A DNA stretch of 64,000 bases from JACOVP01 sp964390715 (GTDB lineage Archaea > Nanobdellota > Nanobdellia > SCGC-AAA011-G17 > UBA489). The position numbers and the translations under genes are program-made. Shown in pieces: positions 47,148 through 56,574 of the stretch (position 1 is its first letter; each line of letters begins with the position of its first letter). The notes beneath the pieces were generated by a model. The model was given only the letters and a program-made list of their open reading frames with translations, made no database searches and was not told where the DNA came from. Location of the stretch: contig CAYMIM010000013.1 of NCBI GenBank assembly GCA_964390715.1, positions 1 to 64,000 of the forward strand, given 5' to 3'.

Positions 47148-49151
47148 TTAGTCTATTTTTCCACTACCAGTAATGGGGTAGCAACAGTTATTGACGTCGC
47201 ATCCATATTTTTCTGGATCTCCACAATCGCTAGGCTGAGAACAGCTTTGCCCGCCAGTTTTACAAATAGGAGGTTTAGGATCTGGCTGACAGGAGCAACC
47301 GCTTGGACCATTAGGTTTGCAAGTGTAGTTGGGTGAGCAAGCGCCGCCACAAACAAGCCCTGAACAATAAGGCAATGCTCTGCAACCGCTCGGAGTGATT
47401 GGTCCTGTTGTAGATCCTCCTGGGCCCCATCCTGGGAGAGCGGGTGGTAATGGCGGCACTACAGGTGCTGGATCGCCTGGTCCGCCGGGATAAGGTCCAA
47501 CTGCTCTGCGAGCACTTCCACTACAAGTACAGTCTGCTAAACAGGTAGTTCCTGCGGGACAATAACCTACAGTACCAGGCTCACATTCTTCGAAAAAATC
47601 AACCCGACCATTGCCACAGCTACTGCCACCTAAAGGTCGACAGTCACAGAAAGCGGTGCATTCTTTTCCAACAGGACAACCTGAAGGACTTTTTCCAGTA
47701 TCACATTGCTCCCATCCTGTAGATGAAATTTTACCATCGCCACAATAATCAGTAAAAGTATAGCAGGTGCATCCTTTAGTGCATACTTTGCCAGTACCAC
47801 AGCCACTAGAAAGAATAGGATCACCATTATTCGCGCCATCATCGCAAAATTCTGGACCCTCGATGTTACCATTGCCACAAAATGCGGGAGGAATACTGGG
47901 TGATGTGCATTGACAAGTGAGATGACTACAGCGTTGTGGTGAAGTGCAAGCTCCAGGAGGAATAACTTGACCGTTTGCATCAAATTCACAATTTTCTGAA
48001 CCTTCAATACGACCATCGCCACAAGTACTGCCGATGCTAGGAGGTTCACAAACACCACCTTTAAGAAGATTACAAATATCGCCTAAATTGCATTCACTGT
48101 TTTTAGTGCAGGGTCTGCAGGCGCCAAAAATAGGGCTAACAATTTCTTTGTCGCAGATTTCATTGCCATAGTTGCATTCATTATTGCCACCACAAGGGCG
48201 ACATTGTTTAATGAGAGTATCACAGATGGGTTTTTTTGGATCTTGCGATTTGCATTCTGCATTGTTAATACAAAGACCAATACCTTCTCTACCACAACGG
48301 GAAGGTTGTGTAGAATCAATACACCATTCAGTAGGGTTGCAATCCTTAACGATCCTACCGTTACTATAATAGGGTGTTTTAGTTCCTGCTGGAGAGTCAC
48401 AAGGTTCACAATAATGAGAGAGTGTATTGCAAACCATGGCGGGATAATTACAATCTTTATTTGTTAGACATGATTTAAAAGGATCACTACACCGTCCGCC
48501 TAAGCATATTTGTCCACTAGTAGTACATTGATTATCTCTGGCGCAAGGAATACAGACACCATTGGCAATATCACAAAGACCCGTAGTTTTCTCGCAGTCT
48601 TCATTTTTACTGCAGGAGCATTTGCATGCTTGTGGATGCTCGCGGGGGAAGCAGCCTAAAGAAGTTACAGAGCTGCCACAGGCAGATTTATCTTTGCCGT
48701 CGCATTGCTCAAAAGCTTCTCGTTGATTATTGCCACATTCATAAAGCAAAACATTGGTATCATTATTATAGAGTTGGACATAATGTAATCCTTCATTCAA
48801 AGGAAGAACACCAACAACATCTGCGGGTACGTTCAGTGTCATGTCATTGCCAGCTAATTTGTAGCACAGCATGCCTTTATTACACCATCTTGTTGATCCG
48901 CCACTGCTTGGACCAACTTGTTGTTGAGTAACTCCGCTAGGGACGCGCATGACAACAACACTGGAAGTGCCAGAACCTAAATTATTGACTTGGGTAATCC
49001 CGACATTTAACGCTTGTAAAGCGTCTTGTAATTCTGCCAAGCGATTGCTGTCAATGCGTTCTGTGGAGAAGAAAAGTAAGGGAATAATGACAACTAAGAT
49101 AACACAAGTTAAGATCAAATAATCAAACGTAGATTGTGCTTGCTTCTGCAT
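47148..49151 (-). CDS. Pilin-like, Cys-rich surface protein
   Basis: 667 aa from the ATG at 49151 (AAGGAAAA upstream; an earlier start at 49208 lies in the promoter). The N-terminus has a short charged lead, then AQSTFDYLILTCVILVVI, which is class III/type IV pilin-like. From about residue 130 to 560 it is a chain of Cys-rich units. The C-terminal half repeats CGNG/CGDG-x-x-E-x-x-E-x-CD/CE-x-G, as in Myxococcus-type cysteine-rich repeats. A Pro/Gly linker (about 570-610) leads to a final Cys-rich knob. Probably a surface adhesin. Confidence 0.75.
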   Translation of the reverse strand: MQKQAQSTFDYLILTCVILVVIIPLLFFSTERIDSNRLAELQDALQALNVGITQVNNLGSGTSSVVVMRVPSGVTQQQVGPSSGGSTRWCNKGMLCYKLAGNDMTLNVPADVVGVLPLNEGLHYVQLYNNDTNVLLYECGNNQREAFEQCDGKDKSACGSSVTSLGCFPREHPQACKCSCSKNEDCEKTTGLCDIANGVCIPCARDNQCTTSGQICLGGRCSDPFKSCLTNKDCNYPAMVCNTLSHYCEPCDSPAGTKTPYYSNGRIVKDCNPTEWCIDSTQPSRCGREGIGLCINNAECKSQDPKKPICDTLIKQCRPCGGNNECNYGNEICDKEIVSPIFGACRPCTKNSECNLGDICNLLKGGVCEPPSIGSTCGDGRIEGSENCEFDANGQVIPPGACTSPQRCSHLTCQCTSPSIPPAFCGNGNIEGPEFCDDGANNGDPILSSGCGTGKVCTKGCTCYTFTDYCGDGKISSTGWEQCDTGKSPSGCPVGKECTAFCDCRPLGGSSCGNGRVDFFEECEPGTVGYCPAGTTCLADCTCSGSARRAVGPYPGGPGDPAPVVPPLPPALPGWGPGGSTTGPITPSGCRALPYCSGLVCGGACSPNYTCKPNGPSGCSCQPDPKPPICKTGGQSCSQPSDCGDPEKYGCDVNNCCYPITGSGKID

Positions 49152-49310
49152 GATACTCTTTTCCTTAAGGCTTATTTTTTCAGGATGGTATAAATACTTT
49201 ATGAACAACTCTCAAGGAATAACAAAAAGAAGCAAAGTTTATATACTACTGCAACGTCAAAAATTGTATCCATGTTCAAACAAAGTAAACGAATAAGAGG
49301 TGGTAAGAGA

Positions 49311-49796
49311 ATGGTGCAAAAAAGAGGACAAGCGGCCATGGAGTTCTTGATGACTTATGGCTGGGCGTTGTTAGTAGTTTTAATCGCGATTGGCGCTTTA
49401 GCGTTCTTCGGAGTATTGAATCCAAGTAGATTCTTGCCGAACTCCTGTACTTTAGCTCCAGGATTTAGTTGCAATGACTTCAGAGCAAGTGATGGCGATG
49501 ATAATATCCTTGTTGTGATTCAAAATGGATTAGGTGACAATCTCAACTCAGTTACTTTAAAGTTATCTGGTAGTAACCCTGATTGTGGCGGTTCATCATC
49601 AACAACAGGAAGAGCATTTACACCAGGATCAACGACACTCAATGATGGTGCATCAACTCAATTTACCATGGCCTGTACTGCAGGTAACTTGGTTAAAGGA
49701 AATAAGTTGAAAGGAGACCTTCAAATTGATTATACTATCGGAACAGGTCTTGCACATAAAAAAATTGGTCAACTAGTTGTTGGAATTGAAGCGTAG
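49311..49796 (+). CDS. Type IV pilin-like protein 1
   Basis: 161 aa from the ATG at 49311 with GAGGTGG 7 nt upstream; an earlier ATG at 49272 is possible as a leaderless start. The class III signal is KRG-QAAMEFLMTYGWALLVV, cut before Gln in related proteins, followed by a hydrophobic stalk. The exposed domain has two to four Cys and Ser/Thr/Gly-rich loops. Residues 1-42 are nearly identical to pilin 2 at 58.8 kb, down to the DNA. Expected substrate of a prepilin peptidase not in the window. Confidence 0.82.
   Translation: MVQKRGQAAMEFLMTYGWALLVVLIAIGALAFFGVLNPSRFLPNSCTLAPGFSCNDFRASDGDDNILVVIQNGLGDNLNSVTLKLSGSNPDCGGSSSTTGRAFTPGSTTLNDGASTQFTMACTAGNLVKGNKLKGDLQIDYTIGTGLAHKKIGQLVVGIEA
49314..49438 (+). 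repeat. 125-bp pilin N-terminal block, copy 1
   Basis: Matches 58774-58898 at 122 of 125 positions; the three differences (at about 49361, 49379 and 49397) are all third-codon changes. Same orientation. It encodes the signal, stalk and turn up to SRFLP. Confidence 0.9.
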
Positions 49797-49826
49797 TCCT
49801 TCTTTTCTTTCTTTTTCTTTATTTTA
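49797..49826 (+). terminator. Pyrimidine-rich terminator after pilin 1
   Basis: T/C tract with T4, T3, T5 and T4 runs directly after the stop. It separates pilin 1 from the STT3-like gene, which has its own TATA. Confidence 0.55.
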
Positions 49827-49864
49827 ATAAACTATAAAAAGAGTGTTCTTTATAAAAATTTCAC

Positions 49865-51706
49865 ATGAAAAAGAAAACAGAGATAATCCTTGTTATTCTA
49901 TTATTGTTGCTTGCTACAGCATGGAGATTTATTTTTTGGCATAATGGCATTTTTGGTTCAGATGCTCTTTATCACTATAGTGTTGTAGAACAAGCACTTA
50001 AAGAAGGAAAACTATCTAATGATAACCTATTGTCAGTGTGCTACGAAGGAATAACTACTGGACATCCTCAGGGGTATTATGTTGTGCCTTATTTTCTAGG
50101 AAAAATCGTGGGAGTTGATAATGCATTCATAATAGCTCCGATAATTCTAGGATTAATAACGCTTTTTTGTGCATACTTGCTCATTAAGTCAATATGGAAT
50201 ACTAAAGTTGCGCTGCTCACGCTTTTTTTTCTCGCGATTTCATTAGGACATATCTCTAAGTCATTTGCTTTTTCATGGAGGGGAGAAAATATAGTCTATC
50301 CGTTCATTCTTTTATCCTTATTCTGGATGCTAAAATCCTTTTCAAAAAAGGAAAAAAGCTCTGCCATCCTTGCTGGAATCATATCTGGTCTTACAGCATG
50401 GTTCTGGAATGGATACCCCTTAGTGATGATTGTTTTCTTTTGCGCACTTTTTTTCTACATTAGTTGCCAGTACTTCAAAGCAGACATATTGAGGTTTAAA
50501 GAAGAGATAAATTTAGCAACAATAAGTGTAGGAAGCCAAGCAGTCGTATTAATGTCAATTATCTACCTAACTGAGCAGTCAGGAAAAGCAGTCTTGTTTG
50601 GAAAAGAATATTATCTTTGGGGTGTACTAATGAGTATACTTGCTCTTTGGGTTTTAAGAATAAGCAAGGTAAAAAAAACGAAAAAACCATTTATTGGTGT
50701 TGTAATCATAGGAGCAGGTATAGTTTTCCTTTTATGGAATAAAATAAGGACAATCGCACAAGGTTTTGGTTCAATAAAGCCAGAAATGCCCATTCTTGAG
50801 CTACAACAAACATTGCCTCATCAATATTTTTTCGCATTTTACATACTATGCGTCACAAGTATTTTAGGTTTGTATTTTTTCTGTAAAGAATTCAATAATA
50901 AAAAAGCAATTTTCGCAGGCTTATTAATGCCTAGTCTCTATTTAATAATCACTGCTAGTAGATATATTTATTTTGCGAGCATCCCCATAATCACATTGAC
51001 AGCTATATTCTTAAACAATAAAAAAATTATAAGAAAGAAATTTGATATCTTTATTGTAATAACTTTTGCCTTAATGGCTATAATGATGATCTACTCGTTG
51101 TATGCGGTACCAAGATATTTTTCAGAAAGTTTATTTATTGATACTCAAGAGCCTTATTTGTTTATAAAAGAGAATAGTGAGACGGATGCGTGCGTTGTTG
51201 AAATCTCTGGGCGTGGAGCAACTATTGAGGGATTGTCAAAACGATATTCGTATTTTGAACCAATAGGATTTTCTGAAGAAAGACATAGAAAAGTAGGATC
51301 CTTCCTTTTGGCGAATACTTCTGAGAATACGCTAGGGATCGATAATCTCTACATACTCCTTAATTATCGCGATTTTTCAAAATTAAGAGGGATGGCAAAA
51401 GCTGCTGAAAAGAATAATATTACTTTTTTCAGAATAAATGAAGGCATGAATGAAAAAGTGAATGAAACTAAAGTAAAAGAAGATTCTAATTTCATGAAAT
51501 ATATCTATGTAAATGAAAAAATGTTCATAAATGAAAGTGGCAAAGGATGTGTATATGTCTATTTAAGTGATTATTTTTATCTAAGTGATGAAATCTGTGA
51601 ATCAAACATGTTTAAAATGATTACCAACCAAACTATGAAAAATTTCAAGAATGTTTATTTCAAAGATGGTTATGCTATCTACAAGTACGAAGTTAGTGCT
51701 TCTTAA
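49865..51706 (+). CDS. STT3/AglB-like GT-C membrane glycosyltransferase
   Basis: 613 aa. About ten transmembrane helices fill residues 7-420, with a soluble C-terminal domain of about 170 residues. The first external loop has FGSDALYHY (Asp33 followed by His37), the position of the metal-binding DxD-type motif in oligosaccharyltransferases. SWRGENIVYP and SRYIYFASIP also recall STT3. The WWDYG signature is not found, so this is either a divergent STT3 or another GT-C enzyme such as PMT-like. TATA ACTATAAAAA is 28 nt upstream of the ATG. Confidence 0.65.
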   Translation: MKKKTEIILVILLLLLATAWRFIFWHNGIFGSDALYHYSVVEQALKEGKLSNDNLLSVCYEGITTGHPQGYYVVPYFLGKIVGVDNAFIIAPIILGLITLFCAYLLIKSIWNTKVALLTLFFLAISLGHISKSFAFSWRGENIVYPFILLSLFWMLKSFSKKEKSSAILAGIISGLTAWFWNGYPLVMIVFFCALFFYISCQYFKADILRFKEEINLATISVGSQAVVLMSIIYLTEQSGKAVLFGKEYYLWGVLMSILALWVLRISKVKKTKKPFIGVVIIGAGIVFLLWNKIRTIAQGFGSIKPEMPILELQQTLPHQYFFAFYILCVTSILGLYFFCKEFNNKKAIFAGLLMPSLYLIITASRYIYFASIPIITLTAIFLNNKKIIRKKFDIFIVITFALMAIMMIYSLYAVPRYFSESLFIDTQEPYLFIKENSETDACVVEISGRGATIEGLSKRYSYFEPIGFSEERHRKVGSFLLANTSENTLGIDNLYILLNYRDFSKLRGMAKAAEKNNITFFRINEGMNEKVNETKVKEDSNFMKYIYVNEKMFINESGKGCVYVYLSDYFYLSDEICESNMFKMITNQTMKNFKNVYFKDGYAIYKYEVSAS

Positions 51707-53033
51707 AGAAGATAAGTTTAATGGTTAACAAAAGAATCTTGATATCAAAGAACAAAGACCAGTTCTCAATATAAAAAACATCGTGTTTAATACGTTCATC
51801 TAGAGAAGTGTTACCGTAATAGCCATTGACTTGCGCCCAGCCAGTCATGCCTCCTTTGACAGCATGTCGTTCAAGATAGTGAGGTATTTTATCTTTAAAC
51901 TGGTTGATAAAGAAAGGTCGTTCTGGTCTAGGTCCTACAAGAGACATATGCCCTAAAAAGACGTTGAAAAGTTGCGGTAGTTCATCTAAATTAGTTCTTC
52001 GTAAAAATCCGCCAAGAGGAATAATTCTAGAATCATGATTGTCCGCCCACTTTGGACCAGTTTGGTGTTCAGCGTCCGGCATCATAGTACGAAATTTATA
52101 AAGAATAAAAGGCTTAGAATTATAAGAAACTCTTTCCTGTTTGTAGAAAACGAATCCTTTCGAAGTTAATTTGATAAGAAAAGCAATCACAATAAATAAA
52201 GGTAAAGAAAGTAAGATAAAAAATAAAGAAAAAAAGATATCTACTAGCCGTTTCAAAACAGGATTAAATCCTTTCAAGTTTGTTTCTTTAATATGTAAAA
52301 CTGAAAGAGGGCCTATTTGCTCAGGAAGTGATCTCTTGGTGACAATATCAACAATACTGGGCACTACCTTATAAGAAATATCATGTCCTCCTTTCTCCAT
52401 AATATAAAGTATCTTGGATTGATCTTCTTTAGGCAAATGCATAATAATTTCATCGACTACATGAGTAGATAAGAGTTGACTTAATTGTTTCAGAGAAGAA
52501 GGATTGAGAAAATGAGCTAATCGATAACCATGTTCTCTGGTAATTTTTTCTTGGAAAAACTTTCTATACATAGGATCACAAATAAGCAAAGCAGTAGTTA
52601 AAAGATAGCCCCGACGGTTAAGATATGATCTCAAAGAGTTCAAAAGAAGTCTTCCAAAGCTAATAAAAAGAAAGCTGAAAATAAAACTTACAGCTATAAA
52701 GATCCTTGAATAAGAAACTTCACGTTGAAGAAAAGTAAAAGTGACAAAAATAAAGAAAACAAAGAGTGTAGACTTGAAAATAGTATAATATTCCTCAAAT
52801 ATTTTTTCCTTTTTATACAGATGGAGTAAATTAAAAATAATAATATAGATAACTACAATAAAAACTAAGCTAAAAAGATAAGTAATAAGCGAAGGAATTC
52901 CTTTAGTCACATCTAAAATACCAGAATAGAATCTAAACCAGAAAGAAAAGAGATAAGCGGTTGCAATAAAGAAAATATCTATCAATACAGTAAGAAAGAT
53001 GATAAACGATGAATTTTTTTTAAACATGCTCAT
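51693..53033 (-). CDS. Polyprenyl glycosylphosphotransferase
   Basis: 446 aa. Four N-terminal transmembrane helices (about 10-115), a middle nucleotide-binding-like domain, and a C-terminal bacterial sugar transferase domain (from about 255). The latter has KRLVDIFFSLFFILLSLPLF, KFRTMMPDAE, RRTNLDELPQL and MSLVGPRPERP. It transfers a sugar phosphate to the lipid carrier to begin glycan synthesis. Last gene of the CgeB-GT2-GT2 operon (ATGA overlap). Its 3' end overlaps the convergent GT-C gene by 14 nt. Confidence 0.92.
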   Translation of the reverse strand: MSMFKKNSSFIIFLTVLIDIFFIATAYLFSFWFRFYSGILDVTKGIPSLITYLFSLVFIVVIYIIIFNLLHLYKKEKIFEEYYTIFKSTLFVFFIFVTFTFLQREVSYSRIFIAVSFIFSFLFISFGRLLLNSLRSYLNRRGYLLTTALLICDPMYRKFFQEKITREHGYRLAHFLNPSSLKQLSQLLSTHVVDEIIMHLPKEDQSKILYIMEKGGHDISYKVVPSIVDIVTKRSLPEQIGPLSVLHIKETNLKGFNPVLKRLVDIFFSLFFILLSLPLFIVIAFLIKLTSKGFVFYKQERVSYNSKPFILYKFRTMMPDAEHQTGPKWADNHDSRIIPLGGFLRRTNLDELPQLFNVFLGHMSLVGPRPERPFFINQFKDKIPHYLERHAVKGGMTGWAQVNGYYGNTSLDERIKHDVFYIENWSLFFDIKILLLTIKLIFFKKH

Positions 53034-53797
53034 AGTAATCTAAACCCATATTTCTTATAATAAATAAACATGCTCTTTAGGTGGTAAAAAAAGGTTTTGC
53101 TAAAGAGATTATAGCTTGCTCGTTGATAAACATGGGTAGCTATAGCGGAAGGATAGTATACTATTCTCCAGCCAGCTTTTTTCGCTCTTTGGCATAAGTC
53201 TATATCTTCAAAATAAAGGAAAAAATGATGATCTAAAAGCCCTATCTGATCAAACGCTGTGCGACGAATAAAAAGAAATGCGCCAATAGACCAATCGACG
53301 TCTTGAGTTTTATCATGATCAATATCCAACATAAGATAATTTCTTACTATTCTAGATCTAGGGAAAAAAGGTTGAATAAAATGTGCTAAAAAAACTGGAT
53401 ATCGTCTACAAGAAGGCTGTAAAAGATTATTAGGATAGAGGAGTTTGCAAGAAAGAACACCAACAGAGGTCTGCTTCTGCATATAAGTAAACACTTTTTG
53501 CAGGGTATCTTTTTGTACATATACATCAGGGTTTAAAAGTAAAATATAATCTCCTCGAGATTGTCGTATAGCTATATTGCATGCAGAAGAAAAACCAACA
53601 TTTTTTATAGTTCTAATCAGAGTAACAGGATAACGTTGAAGAATAGCTAAAGTAGTATCTTTGGAGTTATTATCCACAACAATAATTTCTAGATCTTTGA
53701 AAGATTGTTGTTGAAGAGCCTCAAGACAAGAACCAATATACTTTTCAGAGTTATAAGTAACAATAACAACTGAAATAGTTAGTTTAGGTTTTGGCAT
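53030..53797 (-). CDS. GT2 glycosyltransferase (rhamnosyltransferase-like)
   Basis: 255 aa. GT-A fold with SVVIVTYNSEKYIGSCLEAL at the start, VDNNSKD, and the metal site in LLLNPDVY. The YFEDIDLCQRAKKAGWRIVY segment is typical of WbbL-like rhamnosyltransferases. Sugar specificity is not certain. Follows another GT2 after 3 nt. Confidence 0.9.
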   Translation of the reverse strand: MPKPKLTISVVIVTYNSEKYIGSCLEALQQQSFKDLEIIVVDNNSKDTTLAILQRYPVTLIRTIKNVGFSSACNIAIRQSRGDYILLLNPDVYVQKDTLQKVFTYMQKQTSVGVLSCKLLYPNNLLQPSCRRYPVFLAHFIQPFFPRSRIVRNYLMLDIDHDKTQDVDWSIGAFLFIRRTAFDQIGLLDHHFFLYFEDIDLCQRAKKAGWRIVYYPSAIATHVYQRASYNLFSKTFFYHLKSMFIYYKKYGFRLL

Positions 53798-53800
53798 AGT

Positions 53801-54604
53801 TTAGGAAAGCTTGTTAGCGGCAAATTTCTTCATCTGTGCTCTAAATCGTTTTGTTATAAAGGGTCGTAACAATAATCTATAACTTTTATACAAAGGATAA
53901 AGCAAAATATAGGACGGTCTAGTAAAGAGATGTGGATGATTCTTTTTAATTCTAGAATAGAGATAAGCATGCTTCTGAAGAGCGTTATGAATCATAGTTT
54001 TGCCATGTTTTCGATAGAAAAATAAAGGTTCTGGAATGACAAAGGATTGCCAATTGCGCTCTAAAAGAGAGATGTAAAAGTCCCAATCCTCATAGCCATA
54101 AATCATGTTCTGATTATACCCTATAGTTTGGTTATATGCTTTTCTTCTAATAACAGAAGACACAACTGCTGAATTGTAGAAACGCATGCTACTCAAAGTT
54201 GCAGTTCCAGTGACTCCAATCCCCTGTACATCACCAAAATACTGAATATAGGGGTAAACAAAACCAATAGTAGCAGAAGATTCCAAAATGTTGACAGCTT
54301 TTTCAATATACGTAGAATCTATGCAATCATCAGCATCTAAAGGAAGGAAATATTTTCCACGAGAGCGTCGAATGCCATTGTTTCGTGCTGAAGCTAGTCC
54401 TTGATTATCTTGATGAATCACAGTAATGTTCTTGTGGCGAATACTGCCAAGCACTTTTTTCGTATTTGTGTCAATTGATCCATCATTGACAACAATAATT
54501 TCAATAGGCTTGTAAGTAGAAGATAAAACACTCTGAAGAGTTTCCTGAATATAGTTACCATAATTATAACAAGGAACAATAACACTCACTAAAGGTAAAG
54601 TCAT
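53801..54604 (-). CDS. GT2 glycosyltransferase
   Basis: 267 aa. VIVPCYNYGNYIQETLQSVL, a DGSIDTNT acceptor loop and the metal-binding FLPLDADDCID (near residue 90). GYEDWDFYISLLERNW gives the catalytic ED. The C-terminal 60 residues are basic and may lie on the membrane. Overlaps the CgeB-like gene by 4 nt. Confidence 0.9.
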   Translation of the reverse strand: MTLPLVSVIVPCYNYGNYIQETLQSVLSSTYKPIEIIVVNDGSIDTNTKKVLGSIRHKNITVIHQDNQGLASARNNGIRRSRGKYFLPLDADDCIDSTYIEKAVNILESSATIGFVYPYIQYFGDVQGIGVTGTATLSSMRFYNSAVVSSVIRRKAYNQTIGYNQNMIYGYEDWDFYISLLERNWQSFVIPEPLFFYRKHGKTMIHNALQKHAYLYSRIKKNHPHLFTRPSYILLYPLYKSYRLLLRPFITKRFRAQMKKFAANKLS

Positions 54605-55638
54605 AATTTCATCCTCCGGAAAAGTGCATTAAATCGTTTTTCATAAGTATGATCTCGTAAAGTTCTGGTATAAGCTGCTTTCGCTATAGCTATTCTTTCA
54701 TCATCATGGTTAAGATAATAGTTTATTTTTTCTAAAAGATCTGGGATAGTAGTAAAAACAACAATTTCTTTATTAGGAATATAATAATCTTCTAAATTAT
54801 CAGCAGAATTAGTTAATAAAAAACTACGAGTTCCTGGAATCTCAAAATTACGACCTTTTATCTGGTCCTGTGACAGAAAGAAAGTTCTGAAGGTATTAAG
54901 TATTTCTCTAGGAGGTTTAATATAAGGCTTATTTCTTTTAAAAAAAAGACGAAGAAAGTTTTTATTGGTTGATACATTAGTTAAATTAAGATTGATTTTG
55001 CTTTGAGAAAAACAATCTAGCATAGCTTCTTGTGTCAATCTACCTTGTGGCCAGCCAGTTCCCCAGCAAGTAATGTCCACGCCTTTATTTTTTAGTGTTT
55101 GAATAATCTGTTTTCGATCTCCATGAGATTGTCCTACAAAAGAAACAGGGTATTTTTTCTTTGCTGAAGAAGGTTTATAAAAAAAATGATTGCATGCCCA
55201 CTGTGTAGCAAGTACTTGGTTGTAACCAATGCGATGATAAAGAGGTAAAGCTTGTGAGTAAGTTGTTGATACCCAGTGAAAATCTGGTGCATAATATTGA
55301 GAATAAGTATAAAAACGCCAATGATCATCCGCAAACCAATTAAAAGTAATTGCACCGCTATGTGCGGTGATATATTGAATAGTAGCGTGTGTAATTTCAT
55401 CTGTGAATAAAAAAAAGAAGCAAAGATCAGGTTGTATTTCAGAAACTTTCTTGAGTAATAAAGCATTCATAGCTTCCTTGCCAATTTTATGCATTATTTC
55501 ATCAAACGGAAAATAGATAATTTCATGTTTTTTATTATTCATATGAACTAAAGAATGATAAAAATTGTAATGTTCAAAACTGTATCCCCTGCCCATCTTT
55601 CCATAATCGTATTTCATCGCTATGTAAAGAATTTTCAT
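54601..55638 (-). CDS. CgeB-like glycosyltransferase (GT-B)
   Basis: 345 aa. The DLCFFFLFTDEIT and FNWFADDHWRF segments, the central KYPVSFVGQSHGDRKQII and the C-terminal KGRNFEIPGTRSFLLTN with DNLEDYY match the CgeB/glycosyl-transferase group 1 family with DUF3880-type N-terminus. First gene of the operon that ends in the phosphotransferase; a minus-strand TATA-like site lies near 55683-55692 with a leader of about 25 nt. Confidence 0.85.
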   Translation of the reverse strand: MKILYIAMKYDYGKMGRGYSFEHYNFYHSLVHMNNKKHEIIYFPFDEIMHKIGKEAMNALLLKKVSEIQPDLCFFFLFTDEITHATIQYITAHSGAITFNWFADDHWRFYTYSQYYAPDFHWVSTTYSQALPLYHRIGYNQVLATQWACNHFFYKPSSAKKKYPVSFVGQSHGDRKQIIQTLKNKGVDITCWGTGWPQGRLTQEAMLDCFSQSKINLNLTNVSTNKNFLRLFFKRNKPYIKPPREILNTFRTFFLSQDQIKGRNFEIPGTRSFLLTNSADNLEDYYIPNKEIVVFTTIPDLLEKINYYLNHDDERIAIAKAAYTRTLRDHTYEKRFNALFRRMKL

Positions 55639-55731
55639 AGGATAATATGTTTAGGCGTCCTTTTTATTTTTATGGGCTGGGCTATTTATAAGGAACGCTA
55701 GCCTTTTATAGACTTATTATAAGTTTATGGG

Positions 55732-55845
55732 ATGCTATCCAGAGTAAAGAATAAAATAATTTCTCAGATAGACAGAGTAAAGCAAAGGCAAACTAACAAA
55801 AAAAGATTGGCCTTCTTTAAAAAAATTAAAAAATATAATAAATAA
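55732..55845 (+). CDS. Short basic frame with its own promoter, possible gene remnant
   Basis: 37 codons, very Lys/Arg-rich. A TATA (CTTTTATAG, about 55702-55710) lies 25 nt before the ATG, as for real leaderless genes here. The context is the only sizeable gap in the glycan cluster, with both neighbours on the other strand. The product has no recognised motif; it could be the 5' end of a lost glycosyltransferase gene. The rest of the gap (55846-55896) is AT-rich with nothing visible. Confidence 0.35.
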   Translation: MLSRVKNKIISQIDRVKQRQTNKKRLAFFKKIKKYNK

Positions 55846-55896
55846 GAAAAGAAAAGATCTAGCTTTCACAGTTAAAGATGATATTATCCGAATACA

Positions 55897-56574
55897 TCAA
55901 ATATGGGCTCGCCAGATAAAGAAAGTATCATGAAGATTTAGTTGAACATTCTTAAAACCAGATTGCAATAAAAGTTCCTTAAAGTAAGTTGGTTGATATT
56001 CTCGTATATGAAAGGGAGAATCGCTGAATTTTTCAAGAGAAGTATTATTGGTTGGTGTACAACCAATAAAAAATCCTTCTTTTTTCAAATGTTTTTTTAT
56101 GTAATGCAATAAAGTAACAAAATTCTGTTCACTAATATGTTCAACAAATTCAGTGCTAGAAATAACATCAAAAAGACCAAAATTATCTGATAAAATGGTA
56201 ATATTCTTTTGGTGATAGGTTATTTTTTTGTTGTGAGAAAATCGAAATTCAGCTGGAGATATCTTATCTACAGAAATAACACTCTGGACAGTATTTTGGT
56301 TGGCAATCTGATGAGTAAGATAGCCGAATCCACAGCCAATATCAAGAACTCTTCCATGAACAAGAGAAAGAATAGGTTGTGAATAAGCTTCAAAATACTC
56401 TTTTTCTGCATCTGTAGTAGTCGGATCATATCGTTCAGTTGGTGGAATAAAAAAAGCATGGATTCGAATATAAAGAGGAGAAATAACAGGTAGACGAGTC
56501 ATCTTTTTAGTAAAAGAAAATAAAAAAGGAAGTTTAACCTTCACATAATTTTTTGTAGAGGAGAAAAGGTTCAT
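55897..56574 (-). CDS. SAM-dependent methyltransferase
   Basis: 225 aa from the ATG at 56574, which overlaps the upstream gene as ATGA; the GTG at 56595 is less likely. Class I fold with motif I VLDIGCGFGYLTHQI (about residue 80) and post-I acidic end of strand 2 (VISVDKI). FDVISSTEFVEHI marks motif II. Probably modifies a sugar in the surface glycan. It is the last gene of the ABC exporter operon. Confidence 0.87.
   Translation of the reverse strand: MNLFSSTKNYVKVKLPFLFSFTKKMTRLPVISPLYIRIHAFFIPPTERYDPTTTDAEKEYFEAYSQPILSLVHGRVLDIGCGFGYLTHQIANQNTVQSVISVDKISPAEFRFSHNKKITYHQKNITILSDNFGLFDVISSTEFVEHISEQNFVTLLHYIKKHLKKEGFFIGCTPTNNTSLEKFSDSPFHIREYQPTYFKELLLQSGFKNVQLNLHDTFFIWRAHI

Noticed and set aside
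49272..49310. 13-residue extension of pilin 1
   Set aside because: Possible as a leaderless start, but the SD at 49297 and the match to pilin 2 favour 49311.
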